Source: Xanthobacter dioxanivorans
GTDB taxonomy: Bacteria > Pseudomonadota > Alphaproteobacteria > Rhizobiales > Xanthobacteraceae
Length of the DNA stretch: 64,000 nt
Assembly: GCF_016807805.1 (NCBI RefSeq)
Contig: NZ_CP063362.1
Location: forward strand, 2,407,001 to 2,471,000
Reading direction: 5' to 3'
The notes under the pieces: generated by a model
Told to the model about the DNA's origin: nothing
The model's input: only the letters and a program-made list of their open reading frames with translations
The model's database searches: none
In this document: positions 19,091 through 27,475 of the stretch, piece by piece
Position numbering within the stretch: the first letter of the stretch is position 1
How the letters are laid out: every line of letters starts with the position of its first letter
Position numbers and translations under genes: made by a program

Positions 19091-20365
19091 ATGGAAGGAC
19101 ATTCCACTTACCAGCCCAAGGGGAAGGTCGCGCAGTGGTTCGAGAGCCGCTTGCCGATCGTTGGGCTGATTCATTCTTCGGCGGTCGCCTATCCGGTGCC
19201 GAAGAACCTCAACTACATGTGGACCTTCGGCGCGATCCTGACCTTCATGCTGGTCTGCCAGATCGTTTCCGGCGTGGTGCTCGCCATGCACTACGTGGCC
19301 TACGGGCCGGTGGCCTTCGCCCGCGTCGAGCACATCATGCGCGACGTGAGCTACGGCTGGCTCATCCGCTACATCCACGCCAACGGCGCGTCGATGTTCT
19401 TCATCGCGGTTTACATCCACATGTTCCGCGGCATGTATTACGGGTCCTACAAGGCGCCGCGCGAGGTGCTGTGGATTCTCGGCGTGATCATCTACCTGCT
19501 GATGATGGCGACGGGCTTCATGGGCTACGTGCTGCCGTGGGGGCAGATGTCCTTCTGGGGCGCCACCGTCATCACCAACCTGTTCTCGGCCATCCCCTGG
19601 GTCGGCGAGACCATCGTGCAGTGGCTGTGGGGCGGCTATTCGGTGGGTGATCCCACGCTGAACCGCTTCTTCTCCCTGCACTACCTGCTGCCCTTCATGA
19701 TCGCGGGCGTGGTCGGCCTCCATATCTGGGCGCTGCACCACGTGGGCCAGAACAATCCGGACGGCCTCGACATCAAGAGCGTGGCCAAGGACACGGTGCC
19801 CTTCACCCCCTACGCGACCATCAAGGACACCTTCGCCATGGTGGTGTTCCTGATCTTCTTCTCCTGGTTCATCTTCTACATCCCGAACTATCTCGGCCAC
19901 TCGGACAACTACATCCCGGCCAATCCGCTCTCGACGCCGGCGCACATCGTGCCCGAATGGTACTACCTGCCGTTCTACGCGATCCTGCGCTCGATCCCGG
20001 ACAAGCTCGGTGGCGTGCTCGCCATGTTCGGGGCCATCGTGGTGCTGGCCTTCCTGCCCTGGCTGGATACCTCCAAGGTGCGCTCGGCCAAGTACCGTCC
20101 GCTGTTCCGTCAGTTCTTCTGGGTCTTCGTGGTGGTGGCGGTCGGCCTCGGCTATCTCGGCTCGCAGCCGGCCGAGGGCGGCTACGTGATCGTCTCGCGC
20201 ATCTTCACGGCCTACTATTTCATCCACTTCCTCATCATCCTGCCGCTGCTCGGCCTGTTCGAGCGTCCCAAGCCGCTGCCGGCCTCCATCGCGGATGCCG
20301 TCCTCGCCAAGGGGGCCAAGGGCGGTGCGGCGGTCGCCGGGGCGGCTGGCCCCGGGACCCATTGA
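19091..20365 (+). CDS. petB: Cytochrome b subunit of the bc1 complex
   Basis: 424 aa integral membrane protein with eight expected helices carrying the two b haems. Visible: the [15 protein letters not shown] segment, [20 protein letters not shown] (Qo-side helix C/cd region), the [21 protein letters not shown] motif containing PEWY, and paired His residues in helices 2 and 4. It is a stand-alone cytochrome b, not the b/c1 fusion (fbcH) of Bradyrhizobium. 36 bases after petA, 22 before petC. Confidence 0.96.
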   Translation: MEGHSTYQPKGKVAQWFESRLPIVGLIHSSAVAYPVPKNLNYMWTFGAILTFMLVCQIVSGVVLAMHYVAYGPVAFARVEHIMRDVSYGWLIRYIHANGASMFFIAVYIHMFRGMYYGSYKAPREVLWILGVIIYLLMMATGFMGYVLPWGQMSFWGATVITNLFSAIPWVGETIVQWLWGGYSVGDPTLNRFFSLHYLLPFMIAGVVGLHIWALHHVGQNNPDGLDIKSVAKDTVPFTPYATIKDTFAMVVFLIFFSWFIFYIPNYLGHSDNYIPANPLSTPAHIVPEWYYLPFYAILRSIPDKLGGVLAMFGAIVVLAFLPWLDTSKVRSAKYRPLFRQFFWVFVVVAVGLGYLGSQPAEGGYVIVSRIFTAYYFIHFLIILPLLGLFERPKPLPASIADAVLAKGAKGGAAVAGAAGPGTH

Positions 20366-20387
20366 GCCGGGCGCGGAGAGAACAGCA

Positions 20388-21236
20388 ATGACCATTCGTA
20401 GCAGTCTCTTCGGTGCCGTCGCGGCGGCGTTCCTCCTCGCGGGGGCCGGTGCGCCGGCGCTCGCCGCGGAAGGCGGCGGCCACGACAACCGCCCGCACCG
20501 TCTGTCCTGGTCGTTCGCCGGCCCGTTCGGCATGTATGACCCGGCCCAGCTCCAGCGCGGGTTCAAGGTGTTCAAGGAAGTGTGCGCGGCGTGCCACTCC
20601 GCGAACTACCTGTACTTCCGCAACCTCACCCAGGAGGGCGGCCCGCGCTTCACCGAGGCCCAGGCCAAGCAGGTGGCGGGCGAGTACCAGATCACCGACG
20701 GGCCGAACGATTCGGGCGACATGTTCCAGCGTCCCGGCCGCCTCTCCGACCACTGGCCGGCGCCGTTCCCCAACGACAACGCCGCCCGCGCCGCGAACGG
20801 CGGGGCGCTGCCGCCGGACTTCTCCGTGCTGGCCAAGGCCCGCTCCTATCACGTGGGTTTCCCGGGCTTCATCACCGACGCGTTCATCCAATACCAGGAG
20901 CATGGCGTGGACTACATCCACGCGCTGCTTACCGGCTACGCCGATGCGCCCGCCGATGTGCACCTGCAGCCCGGCTTGCAGTACAATAAGTATTTTCCGG
21001 GCAACCAGATCGCCATGCCGAAGCCGATCAGCGACGGCCAGGTGGAATACACCGACGGCGCGCCGCAGACGGTCGACCAGTATGCGAGCGACGTCTCCGC
21101 CTTCATGATGTGGATGGCCGAGCCCCACCTCGATTCGCGCAAGCGCATCGGCTTCCAGGTGATGATCTTCCTCATCGTCCTGTCGGGCCTGCTCTACTTC
21201 ACCAAGAAGAAGATCTGGTCGAAGGTCGATCACTGA
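20388..21236 (+). CDS. petC: Cytochrome c1 subunit of the bc1 complex
   Basis: 282 aa. Signal peptide (about residues 1-27, ending PALA-AE), haem c attachment C66-A-A-C69-H70, likely axial Met in NQIAMPKP, and a C-terminal membrane anchor (IGFQVMIFLIVLSGLLYF) with the basic tail KKKIWSKVDH. ATG 20388 is preceded by GGAGAG. Ends the petABC transcript: a rho-independent terminator follows 22 bases later. Confidence 0.95.
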   Translation: MTIRSSLFGAVAAAFLLAGAGAPALAAEGGGHDNRPHRLSWSFAGPFGMYDPAQLQRGFKVFKEVCAACHSANYLYFRNLTQEGGPRFTEAQAKQVAGEYQITDGPNDSGDMFQRPGRLSDHWPAPFPNDNAARAANGGALPPDFSVLAKARSYHVGFPGFITDAFIQYQEHGVDYIHALLTGYADAPADVHLQPGLQYNKYFPGNQIAMPKPISDGQVEYTDGAPQTVDQYASDVSAFMMWMAEPHLDSRKRIGFQVMIFLIVLSGLLYFTKKKIWSKVDH

Positions 21237-21258
21237 GGGAACGGATTTCCCCGCGATG

Positions 21259-21282
21259 AAGGGCCCTCCGGGGCCCTTTTTC
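21259..21282 (+). terminator. Rho-independent terminator after petC
   Basis: Perfect GC stem (aagggccc / gggccctt) around a short loop, followed by a T run (ttttt). It lies 22 bases behind the petC stop, oriented to end the bc1 transcript, in front of the convergent VOC gene. Confidence 0.85.
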
Positions 21283-21368
21283 ATGTCGGCCTCATCCGGA
21301 CAGGCGCCTCGGCGCGCACCGTGTCGCCCGCTTTGGCGCCGGCCCATATGGCCGGGCGGCTGCAGCCG

Positions 21369-21773
21369 CTATTTCCCGGCCCACGGATCGTAGGTGCCGA
21401 AGCTCCACAGGTGCCCGCCGGGGTCGCGCGCCGAATATTCGCGCGCGCCGTAGGAGGTCTGCGCCAGCGGCCGGACGATCTCGGCCCCCGCCGCCTGCGC
21501 CCGCGCATAATGGGCGTCGATGTCGTCCACCCGCACATAAAGCCCCATGGGCGTGGTGCTCCAGGGGTTGGCGGGATCGGCGCTGCCGGAGCCGAGCATG
21601 ACGAGGCCGTCGCCGCTCGTCAGCTCGGCGTGGGCGAGCGCGCCGTCGGGCCCGTCATGGACCGCCTGGGGCGCGAACCCGAAGGCGCGCTCCAGCCAGG
21701 CGATGGCGGCATGTCCGTCGGCGTAGCGCAAAGCGGGGAAAATCGGGCTTCGCGCCCTGCTGCTGTCGGTCAT
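21369..21773 (-). CDS. VOC (glyoxalase/bleomycin-resistance) family protein
   Basis: 134 aa single-domain VOC protein: beta-alpha-beta-beta-beta repeats with [22 protein letters not shown] at the start and the C-terminal [18 protein letters not shown], which supplies a metal-ligand His. Similar proteins are annotated as glyoxalases or dioxygenase-like; substrate unknown. Start ATG 21773 has GGGAGGAG upstream; the open frame to 22016 is not needed. Convergent with petC, divergent from apt. Confidence 0.82.
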   Translation of the reverse strand: MTDSSRARSPIFPALRYADGHAAIAWLERAFGFAPQAVHDGPDGALAHAELTSGDGLVMLGSGSADPANPWSTTPMGLYVRVDDIDAHYARAQAAGAEIVRPLAQTSYGAREYSARDPGGHLWSFGTYDPWAGK

Positions 21774-21978
21774 CGGCTCCTCCCGGGCATCGCCCTTGAA
21801 GCGGACGACATGGCATGAACGTGCTTTTCCTCCCGCGGATCCACCCCGATGGGTTTGCGCGCGCAGCGGCGACGGCTGGCGGCGGGCCCCGCGACCTCGC
21901 GCGGACCGGGGGTGTTTCCCTGATTCCGTGGCGCGGCGAAACGCTCTATGGAAACGCAGGCCTTCCCCGGAGCCCGCC

Positions 21979-22515
21979 ATGACCCCTGCCGACTTCGCCG
22001 CCAGCATCCGCACCATTGCCGATTATCCCAAGCCGGGCATCCTGTTCCGCGACATCACCACCCTGCTCGGCGACGCCCGCGCCTTCCGTCGGGCGGTGGA
22101 TGAGCTGGTGCAGCCCTGGGCCGGGGCGAAGATCGACAAGGTGGCGGGCATCGAGGCGCGGGGCTTCATCCTCGGCGGGGCGGTGGCGCACCAGCTTTCG
22201 GCCGGCTTCGTCCCCATCCGCAAGAAAGGCAAGCTCCCCCACCAGACCGTGCGCATGGCCTACGCCCTCGAATACGGCGAGGACGAGATCGAGATGCACG
22301 TGGACGCCATCGTCCCCGGCCAAAGGGTGCTGCTGGTGGACGACCTCGTCGCCACCGGCGGCACGGCCCTCGGCGCGGTGAAGCTGCTCCAGACCTGCGG
22401 CGCGGTGGTGGAGGCCGCCTGCTTCATCGTCGACCTGCCCGACCTCGGGGGCTCGCAGAAACTGCGGCAGGCCGGGGTCGCGGTGCGCACCCTGGTCGAC
22501 TTTCCCGGTCATTGA
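21979..22515 (+). CDS. apt: Adenine phosphoribosyltransferase
   Basis: 178 aa purine-salvage enzyme making AMP from adenine and PRPP. Seen: [16 protein letters not shown] near the N-terminus (adenine-binding hood), [14 protein letters not shown], and the PRPP loop [17 protein letters not shown] near residues 115-130. Start ATG 21979 gives the normal family length; a longer frame from 21796 reads as non-coding. Convergent with the lipid kinase gene, 15 bases apart. Confidence 0.95.
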   Translation: MTPADFAASIRTIADYPKPGILFRDITTLLGDARAFRRAVDELVQPWAGAKIDKVAGIEARGFILGGAVAHQLSAGFVPIRKKGKLPHQTVRMAYALEYGEDEIEMHVDAIVPGQRVLLVDDLVATGGTALGAVKLLQTCGAVVEAACFIVDLPDLGGSQKLRQAGVAVRTLVDFPGH

Positions 22516-22530
22516 ACGGCGGGCCGGGCT

Positions 22531-23454
22531 TCAGGTCACATCTTCCGACTGCCGTGTGCGCCACTGGATGGCGTCCCGCGGCACCAGCAGCTTGAGGGCG
22601 CCGGGCGCGATGGCGTAGCGCAGGGGCAGGGTTTCGCGCTCCACTTCCCCGTCGGTCGCCACCCATGCCCGGCGGCGCCGGGCATGGATGGTCACGCGCT
22701 GGGCGGTAAAGGCATGGATGCCCGGCTTGTCCCGCCACGCGTTCACCAGCACCTCCGCCCCGGTCTTCAGGCGCGCCAGCGTGCCCCGCTCCTCGGCGAC
22801 CAGGACCTCGAGCAGCCCGCCGTCGAGCCGGGAGCGGTGCCAGCCCGGTGCGTCGAAGGGGTTGACGGTGACGAGGGCGGCATAGGCCTCGATGGGCTCG
22901 CGGGCGCCGGCCACCTCCACCTCGAGCGAGAAGCGCCCGGAGCGCATCAGTGCCTTGCCGAGGGCGAGGAACCAGCCGACGACGCGCCCCTGCCGCTCCC
23001 GCACCTGCTCGCGGGCGAGGGCCATCTGGCTGAAGAAGCCGACGCCGGAGACGCCGTGGAAGGGCCGGCCGTTCAGCGTGCCCACGTCGACACGCATGGG
23101 CCGGGCGTCGTGCAAGGCCGCCAGCGCCCCGGGGAGATCGCGCGGCAGGCCGATATCGTAGGCGAGCAGGTTCATGGTGCCGAGCGGCAGCACGCCGAGG
23201 GTCACCTCGGTATTGGCGAGGACCGAGGCGGCGTAGGACACGGTGCCGTCGCCCGCGCCCACCACCACGGTGTCGTAGCCCTCCCGCGGGGCCGAAGCGA
23301 TGGCCCGGGCGAGGGCCTCGCCTTCCTCCACCACCACCTCCACGTCCAGATCGTGCCGGGCGAGGGCGCCGTCCACGGTCCGGCGGACCCGCTCCGGCCC
23401 CAGGTCGCGGACCGTTCCGGCTTTGGCATTGAGTACGACCCGCATTCGCTGCAT
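22531..23454 (-). CDS. Diacylglycerol/lipid kinase family protein
   Basis: 307 aa YegS/DAGK-type lipid kinase. The nucleotide site reads VVVGAGDGTVSYAASVL (usual GGDGT; here GAGDGT) and is followed by LGVLPLGTMNLLAYDIGLP, with the G-T-x-N motif intact. Start ATG 23454 has GGAGGG upstream. Predicted to phosphorylate diacylglycerol or a related lipid at the inner membrane. Divergent from the small membrane protein at 23555 with a 100-base shared promoter region. Confidence 0.85.
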   Translation of the reverse strand: MQRMRVVLNAKAGTVRDLGPERVRRTVDGALARHDLDVEVVVEEGEALARAIASAPREGYDTVVVGAGDGTVSYAASVLANTEVTLGVLPLGTMNLLAYDIGLPRDLPGALAALHDARPMRVDVGTLNGRPFHGVSGVGFFSQMALAREQVRERQGRVVGWFLALGKALMRSGRFSLEVEVAGAREPIEAYAALVTVNPFDAPGWHRSRLDGGLLEVLVAEERGTLARLKTGAEVLVNAWRDKPGIHAFTAQRVTIHARRRRAWVATDGEVERETLPLRYAIAPGALKLLVPRDAIQWRTRQSEDVT

Positions 23455-23554
23455 CGTGGCGCCCTCCAGATCGGCTCAAGCTTCCGCGCGGCCGGACGGT
23501 TCCCGCAGCAGGGAGCCGGGCGGGCCGGCGGAACCCCCTCCGAGGATACGAATC

Positions 23555-23956
23555 ATGGCCGCTGCCCCTTCGGGAGCAAAGACATCCTCCATCCTGCGCC
23601 TGCGCGCGGGCCTTCTGCTGCTTGTCACCTCCATCGTCCTGTGCGGGGCCGGAGGCCATTTCGTGGCGCGCCAGTTCGGCCTCGGCCTGGGCTGGGCGAT
23701 TCTCCTCGCGGTGGTCATCTGGGTGGCGGTGGGCATGCTGCTGGCGCGCCTCGACACCCGCATCTATTACGCGGCCGCGGTGATGGTGACGGCGCTGCTC
23801 GGCTATCTTGTCTACGATTTCAGCGCCTCGGCGATCGGATGGTCCTCCGGCGTGTCGCTGGTCCTGGCCGCGGTCGCCATCATCGTCCTCGGCTTCACCT
23901 TCTACGACTTCCGTCAACTCAAGCGCGAGCTAAGGCTATGGGCCTACCGAAAGTAG
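23555..23956 (+). CDS. Hypothetical four-helix membrane protein
   Basis: 133 aa, not recognised. Four hydrophobic helices: LLLLVTSIVLCGAGGHFV, WAILLAVVIWVAVGMLL, YYAAAVMVTALLGYLVYDF and VSLVLAAVAIIVLGFTFYDF. It ends in a charged tail (RQLKRELRLWAYRK). Start ATG 23555 has GAGGATAC upstream; the longer frame from 23300 overlaps the divergent lipid kinase gene. No pathway link visible. Confidence 0.7.
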   Translation: MAAAPSGAKTSSILRLRAGLLLLVTSIVLCGAGGHFVARQFGLGLGWAILLAVVIWVAVGMLLARLDTRIYYAAAVMVTALLGYLVYDFSASAIGWSSGVSLVLAAVAIIVLGFTFYDFRQLKRELRLWAYRK

Positions 23957-24167
23957 AGTTTTCGGCCGCTGGGCGTCGCGGTTAGCCCTTGCCGGCGCTT
24001 GACTTTCCCAGGGCCGCGTTCCAAGTGCGCTAGGGTAGCGGAGGGTGGCACGTTCGGTGTCGCCGCTGGCGGTCCGCTCCTCTCGCGTCGCCCGCGCCAT
24101 CGGCGGCGACCGCAGCGCGGACGGTCGGCCCCATGCGGAGGGCGAAGGGGGAGACGCGGGATCAGAC

Positions 24168-25367
24168 ATGTCCGAAGGGCGCCTCTACATCTTCACGGGT
24201 CCCACGGTTTCGCTGATCGTCGCCATCGTATTCCTGCTGGTGTGGTTGTACCAGAAGGAGCGCCGCCATGTCCTGTATTTCGCCGCCGCCTTCGTCGCCT
24301 ATGCCGCGGCGGCGCTCTCGCAGATCCTGCAGATCCCGCCCGATATTGGCCAGAACACCATGGTTTCGGCCATCATCTACACATTCTCCATCTTCTGCCT
24401 GGTGGAGGGAGTGCTCGCGCGGTTTGAAAAGAGCGGTGCCGGACCCCTGCTTTTCAGCGTTGCCGGGTGCATCCTGCTCCTCCTGTACTATTTCTTCTAT
24501 TTCGACCGGAATCTCGTCGCGCGCATCTATGTGCAGAATTTCGGCTATGGCCTGATTTTCCTCGTCGCCGCGGCGCAGATCGGCGTCATCCGCAGGCGGC
24601 CGTGGCGCGAGCAGGTGCTGTTCTGGACCATCGTGCTGTTCGGCCTGCATTTCTTCGTGCGGACGATCCTGACCATGCGCGTGTCGAGCCGCATTTATGA
24701 GCTGGACCAGATGCGCCAGGCCGGCGCGGACACGCAGGCGCTCGCCGCCGCCTTCCGGGAAAGTCCCTTCTGGCAGGTGCTCAACTTCACCATGCTGGTC
24801 AGCGCCTTCGCCGTCGCCATCATCCTGCTCGCGACCATCGCCCTGGACGTGATCGAAGACCTCAAGCGCCAGGGCGCCGTCGATCCGCTCACCGGCCTCG
24901 CCAACCGCCGGGGCTTCGACCAGCTGGCGGCGGAGCGGATGGCGGACCGCAGCCTGGCACCGTTCTGCGTGGTCTATTGCGACCTCGACCATTTCAAGTC
25001 CATCAACGACACCTACGGGCATCTGGCCGGCGACAGGGTGCTGCAGGCGTTCGGAAAGCTGCTCGCCGCCGAGGTCGGCCACCATGACGTGGCGGCGCGG
25101 CTGGGCGGCGAGGAGTTCGTGGTGCTGCTGGCGCGCAGCAACAAGGCCGGCGCGTCCCTGTTCGCCGAGCGGGTGCGGGCCGAGATGGACATCACCCGCT
25201 TCACCGCGCTGCCGCTGCACGTGAACGTGACGGCGAGCTTCGGGGTCGCGGAGGGCCGGCCGGAGGAAGACATGCTGGAGCTGCTCCAGCGCGCCGACGC
25301 GATGGTCTATGCGGCGAAGGCGGCCGGCCGCAACTGCGTGATCGTCGAGCGCGACGGCGGGGCTTGA
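24168..25367 (+). CDS. Membrane-bound GGDEF diguanylate cyclase
   Basis: 399 aa. An N-terminal sensory module of about seven hydrophobic helices (residues about 10-225) is followed by a GGDEF domain: DPLTGLANRRGFDQL, CDLDHFKSINDTYGHLAGD, then RLGGEEFVVLLAR, an intact GGEEF active site, so c-di-GMP synthesis is expected. The inhibitory RxxD I-site is not conserved (GHHD stands at that place), so product inhibition is probably lost. Start ATG 24168 is preceded by GGGGGAG at a long spacing. Its stop codon overlaps the FixK/FNR-type box at 25364. Confidence 0.88.
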   Translation: MSEGRLYIFTGPTVSLIVAIVFLLVWLYQKERRHVLYFAAAFVAYAAAALSQILQIPPDIGQNTMVSAIIYTFSIFCLVEGVLARFEKSGAGPLLFSVAGCILLLLYYFFYFDRNLVARIYVQNFGYGLIFLVAAAQIGVIRRRPWREQVLFWTIVLFGLHFFVRTILTMRVSSRIYELDQMRQAGADTQALAAAFRESPFWQVLNFTMLVSAFAVAIILLATIALDVIEDLKRQGAVDPLTGLANRRGFDQLAAERMADRSLAPFCVVYCDLDHFKSINDTYGHLAGDRVLQAFGKLLAAEVGHHDVAARLGGEEFVVLLARSNKAGASLFAERVRAEMDITRFTALPLHVNVTASFGVAEGRPEEDMLELLQRADAMVYAAKAAGRNCVIVERDGGA

Positions 25368-25377
25368 TCCAGATCAA
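25364..25377. promoter_or_regulatory. FixK/FNR-type binding site
   Basis: TTGATCCAGATCAA, a perfect TTGAT-N4-ATCAA palindrome, the consensus for FNR/FixK-type Crp-family regulators active at low oxygen. It overlaps the stop of the diguanylate cyclase gene and ends 54 bases before the ATG of the 36-residue membrane protein, the spacing expected for class II activation of a promoter in between. Confidence 0.72.
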
Positions 25378-25431
25378 CGTGGACCGCGCAGGGGCTGCCT
25401 AACCTTCCGGAAAACACTCCGGGAGATTGAA

Positions 25432-25542
25432 ATGCCTGCTGAAATCGCCATCGTCGTCACCGGCGTGGTCCTCGCCTTCGGGGGCTTCGCCCTCGTGCTC
25501 GCCTGGGCGGACCACTACACCCACTCCCACACCAAATCCTGA
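25432..25542 (+). CDS. Small (36 aa) single-helix membrane protein behind a FixK/FNR box
   Basis: Too short for usual gene calling: 36 aa reading MPAEIAIVVTGVVLAFGGFA then LVLAWADHYTHSHTKS. One membrane helix (about residues 5-25) with a C-terminal tail holding three His. GGGAG stands seven bases before the ATG. The FixK/FNR box at 25364 makes low-oxygen induction likely. Small one-helix proteins of this kind can be subunits of terminal oxidases or other respiratory complexes, but no family is assigned here. The following secreted-protein gene starts 97 bases later. Confidence 0.7.
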   Translation: MPAEIAIVVTGVVLAFGGFALVLAWADHYTHSHTKS

Positions 25543-25639
25543 TCCGCATCCTCCGGATCCCCATCGCGACGATTTCTCTCCACCGCGTTTCGCCTTAAAC
25601 TCTGCCGCAGCGGAAGCGATCGTGAGGGAGGGGGAGTCC

Positions 25640-26149
25640 ATGTCGAGTGGCGCGTGGGGCGGTGCCGCCGGAAGGCCGTGGCGCCTTCTTCTGGCGGCCG
25701 GCGGTGTCGTGGCGGCAGGGCTTCTCGGGGCGCCGCCTCCCGCCTTCGCCACGGCGACGCTGGACTGCAACGCCGACGACAAGTCCGTATCCTTCGAGGC
25801 CCATTCGGTGGTTTCGCATGGTCTTGCGGAGGGGTTCAGCAACTTTCGCGCCGTCCTCATCGTGAAGGCGAAGGGGGTGTCGGAGGATTTCGCCCGGCTC
25901 GAGCTGGATGGGGCGGCGCTCGCCCATCACTGGCTTTATGGCAAGGAGCTGAAGTTGCGCCTGTATCACGAGCGGACGGAAGGGCCGCACGGTTCCGTGG
26001 AACTGGTGGTCCAGACCCGCGGCGGGCGCGGCGACGACGATGGCGAATTCGGCGGCCGCTATCTGCTCACTCTCCTCGACGCGGGACAGGAGGGGAAACC
26101 CGGCAAGGAAATCACCCTCAGGGGCAAGGTGGCATGCTCGGTCGGCTGA
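25640..26149 (+). CDS. Hypothetical secreted protein
   Basis: 169 aa, not recognised. The signal peptide (RLLLAAGGVVAAGLLGAPPP, cleavage near AFA-TAT) is followed by a beta-rich domain of about 135 residues with only two Cys: one near the start (LDCNADD) and one at the end (KVACSVG), placed to form a disulfide closing the domain. GGGGGAG precedes ATG 25640. It overlaps the next secreted-protein gene by 16 bases, implying joint expression and possibly a periplasmic pair. Confidence 0.68.
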   Translation: MSSGAWGGAAGRPWRLLLAAGGVVAAGLLGAPPPAFATATLDCNADDKSVSFEAHSVVSHGLAEGFSNFRAVLIVKAKGVSEDFARLELDGAALAHHWLYGKELKLRLYHERTEGPHGSVELVVQTRGGRGDDDGEFGGRYLLTLLDAGQEGKPGKEITLRGKVACSVG

Positions 26150-26737
26150 CGCCTGCTTTTGCGGGGCTCGCCATCCTCCTGGCGGCGGGGGAGGCTTCGG
26201 CTGCGCGGAAGCCCCCCCCCGCCCTTCGACTGCGCCGGCCCCTTCACGCAGAAGACGAGCCATGCGGCGCTTGTCCGCCACTTCGGCGCGCGGAACGTGG
26301 TGTTCAAGACCATTCCCGCCCCCGAGGGCGAGACGGTGAAGGCGACCGTGGTGTTCCAGCACGATGCGGCCCGGCGGGTCGAGATCGTCTGGCTGGACGA
26401 AGCGCGCCGGCGCCGGCCGGCGCAGATCTCCGTTTCCTCGAAAGGGCCCTGGCGCACGCCCGAGGGGCTCGCCGTCGGCTCCCGGCTGCAGGCGGTGGAG
26501 GCGGCCAACGGCAAGCCGTTCCTCCTCTACGGTTTCGGCTGGGATTACGGCGGCACGACCATCGGCTGGGAGGACGGCAAGCTGCAGCACAGGCCCTGCC
26601 GCCTGCTGCTGCGCTTCCAGCCCCGGGAGGGGGCCTATCCGGAGGAACTGGAGGGTGAACGCGAACTCCGCTCCGACCTGGAGGCGATGCGGACCGCCGA
26701 TCCTGAGGTCTACGAGATGATCCTCATGTGGGATTGA
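26134..26737 (+). pseudogene. Hypothetical secreted protein, frame broken at a nine-C run
   Basis: Not recognised. The frame from ATG 26134 encodes a good signal peptide (MLGRLTPAFAGLAILLAAGE, cleavage near ASA-AR). The conserved-looking mature part (FDCAGPFTQKTSHAALVRHFG onward, about 170 residues) lies in the next frame. The switch falls in the run of nine C at 26212-26220: eight C would join them into a 200-residue secreted protein. As written, the mature part has only the weak start at 26159 and no signal peptide. Either an assembly error or a slippery, phase-variable tract. Overlaps the preceding secreted-protein gene. Confidence 0.6.
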
Positions 26738-26773
26738 GCGGGCGCGGTGCGGGCCCCTGTGGTAGAGGAAACC

Positions 26774-27463
26774 ATGACCCCACCCGTCCGCCGCCCCGGC
26801 CGTCCGCGCGCCGCGTCGCCCGATGCCGCGTCGCCCGAAGCCGTGCCCGCCCCGGCCGCGCCCTTCTGGCGCACCACGCCGCTCGCCGCCATGAGCGCGG
26901 CGCAATGGGAGAGCCTGTGCGACGGCTGCGGCCGCTGCTGCCTGGTGAAGCTGGAGGACGAGGAGACGGAGGCCATCGCCTATACCGATGTCGCCTGCCG
27001 CCTGTTCGACGCCGGGACCTGCCGCTGCACCGATTACGAGAACCGCTCGGAGCAGGTGAGCGACTGCGTGCGGCTGACGCCGGAGACGGTGGAGGACATC
27101 GGCTGGCTGCCGCCCACCTGCGCCTATCGCCTGGTGCGGGATGGGGAGGACCTTCCCTTCTGGCATCCCCTCGTCTCCGGGGACCCGGCGAGCGTCGCTG
27201 CCGCGGGGGTGGCGGTGACGGGCAAGGTCGCGGGGCTGGAGACGCAGTTCGGGCTGTTCGAGCTGGTGGACCGCATCGTCTCCTGGCCGGCGCGCTGGCC
27301 GCGCGGCGCCCGGCAGGCGCGCAAGGGGGCGGGTGCGGCGGCGGGTGGGCCGAAGGCCCGCGCCCCGCGCGGGGCTGGGGAAGCGATCACAGCAAGGCCG
27401 ATCCCGGAAGCCGGGGAGCCGGCGATGCCGCCGCGGCCCGGCAAGGCGGATCAGGCCGGATAG
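26774..27463 (+). CDS. YcgN/YkgJ-type cysteine-cluster protein (UPF0260)
   Basis: 229 aa. The core carries the cysteine pattern CDGCGRCCLVK, CRLFDAGTCRC and later SDCVRL and PTCAYRL, typical of the UPF0260 family and suggestive of a bound metal or Fe-S cluster. Known members are about 150 aa; this one has a Pro/Ala-rich N-terminal extension (about 40 residues) and a basic low-complexity tail of about 50. Start ATG 26774 has AGAGGAA upstream. Convergent with the EAL gene, 12 bases apart. Confidence 0.85.
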   Translation: MTPPVRRPGRPRAASPDAASPEAVPAPAAPFWRTTPLAAMSAAQWESLCDGCGRCCLVKLEDEETEAIAYTDVACRLFDAGTCRCTDYENRSEQVSDCVRLTPETVEDIGWLPPTCAYRLVRDGEDLPFWHPLVSGDPASVAAAGVAVTGKVAGLETQFGLFELVDRIVSWPARWPRGARQARKGAGAAAGGPKARAPRGAGEAITARPIPEAGEPAMPPRPGKADQAG

Positions 27464-27475
27464 TCCCGACGCCGG

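Noticed and set aside
18167..20575. An 802-codon minus-strand frame across the bc1 operon
   Set aside because: Antisense to petA and petB, with His/Asp/Arg-rich shadow composition and no domain.
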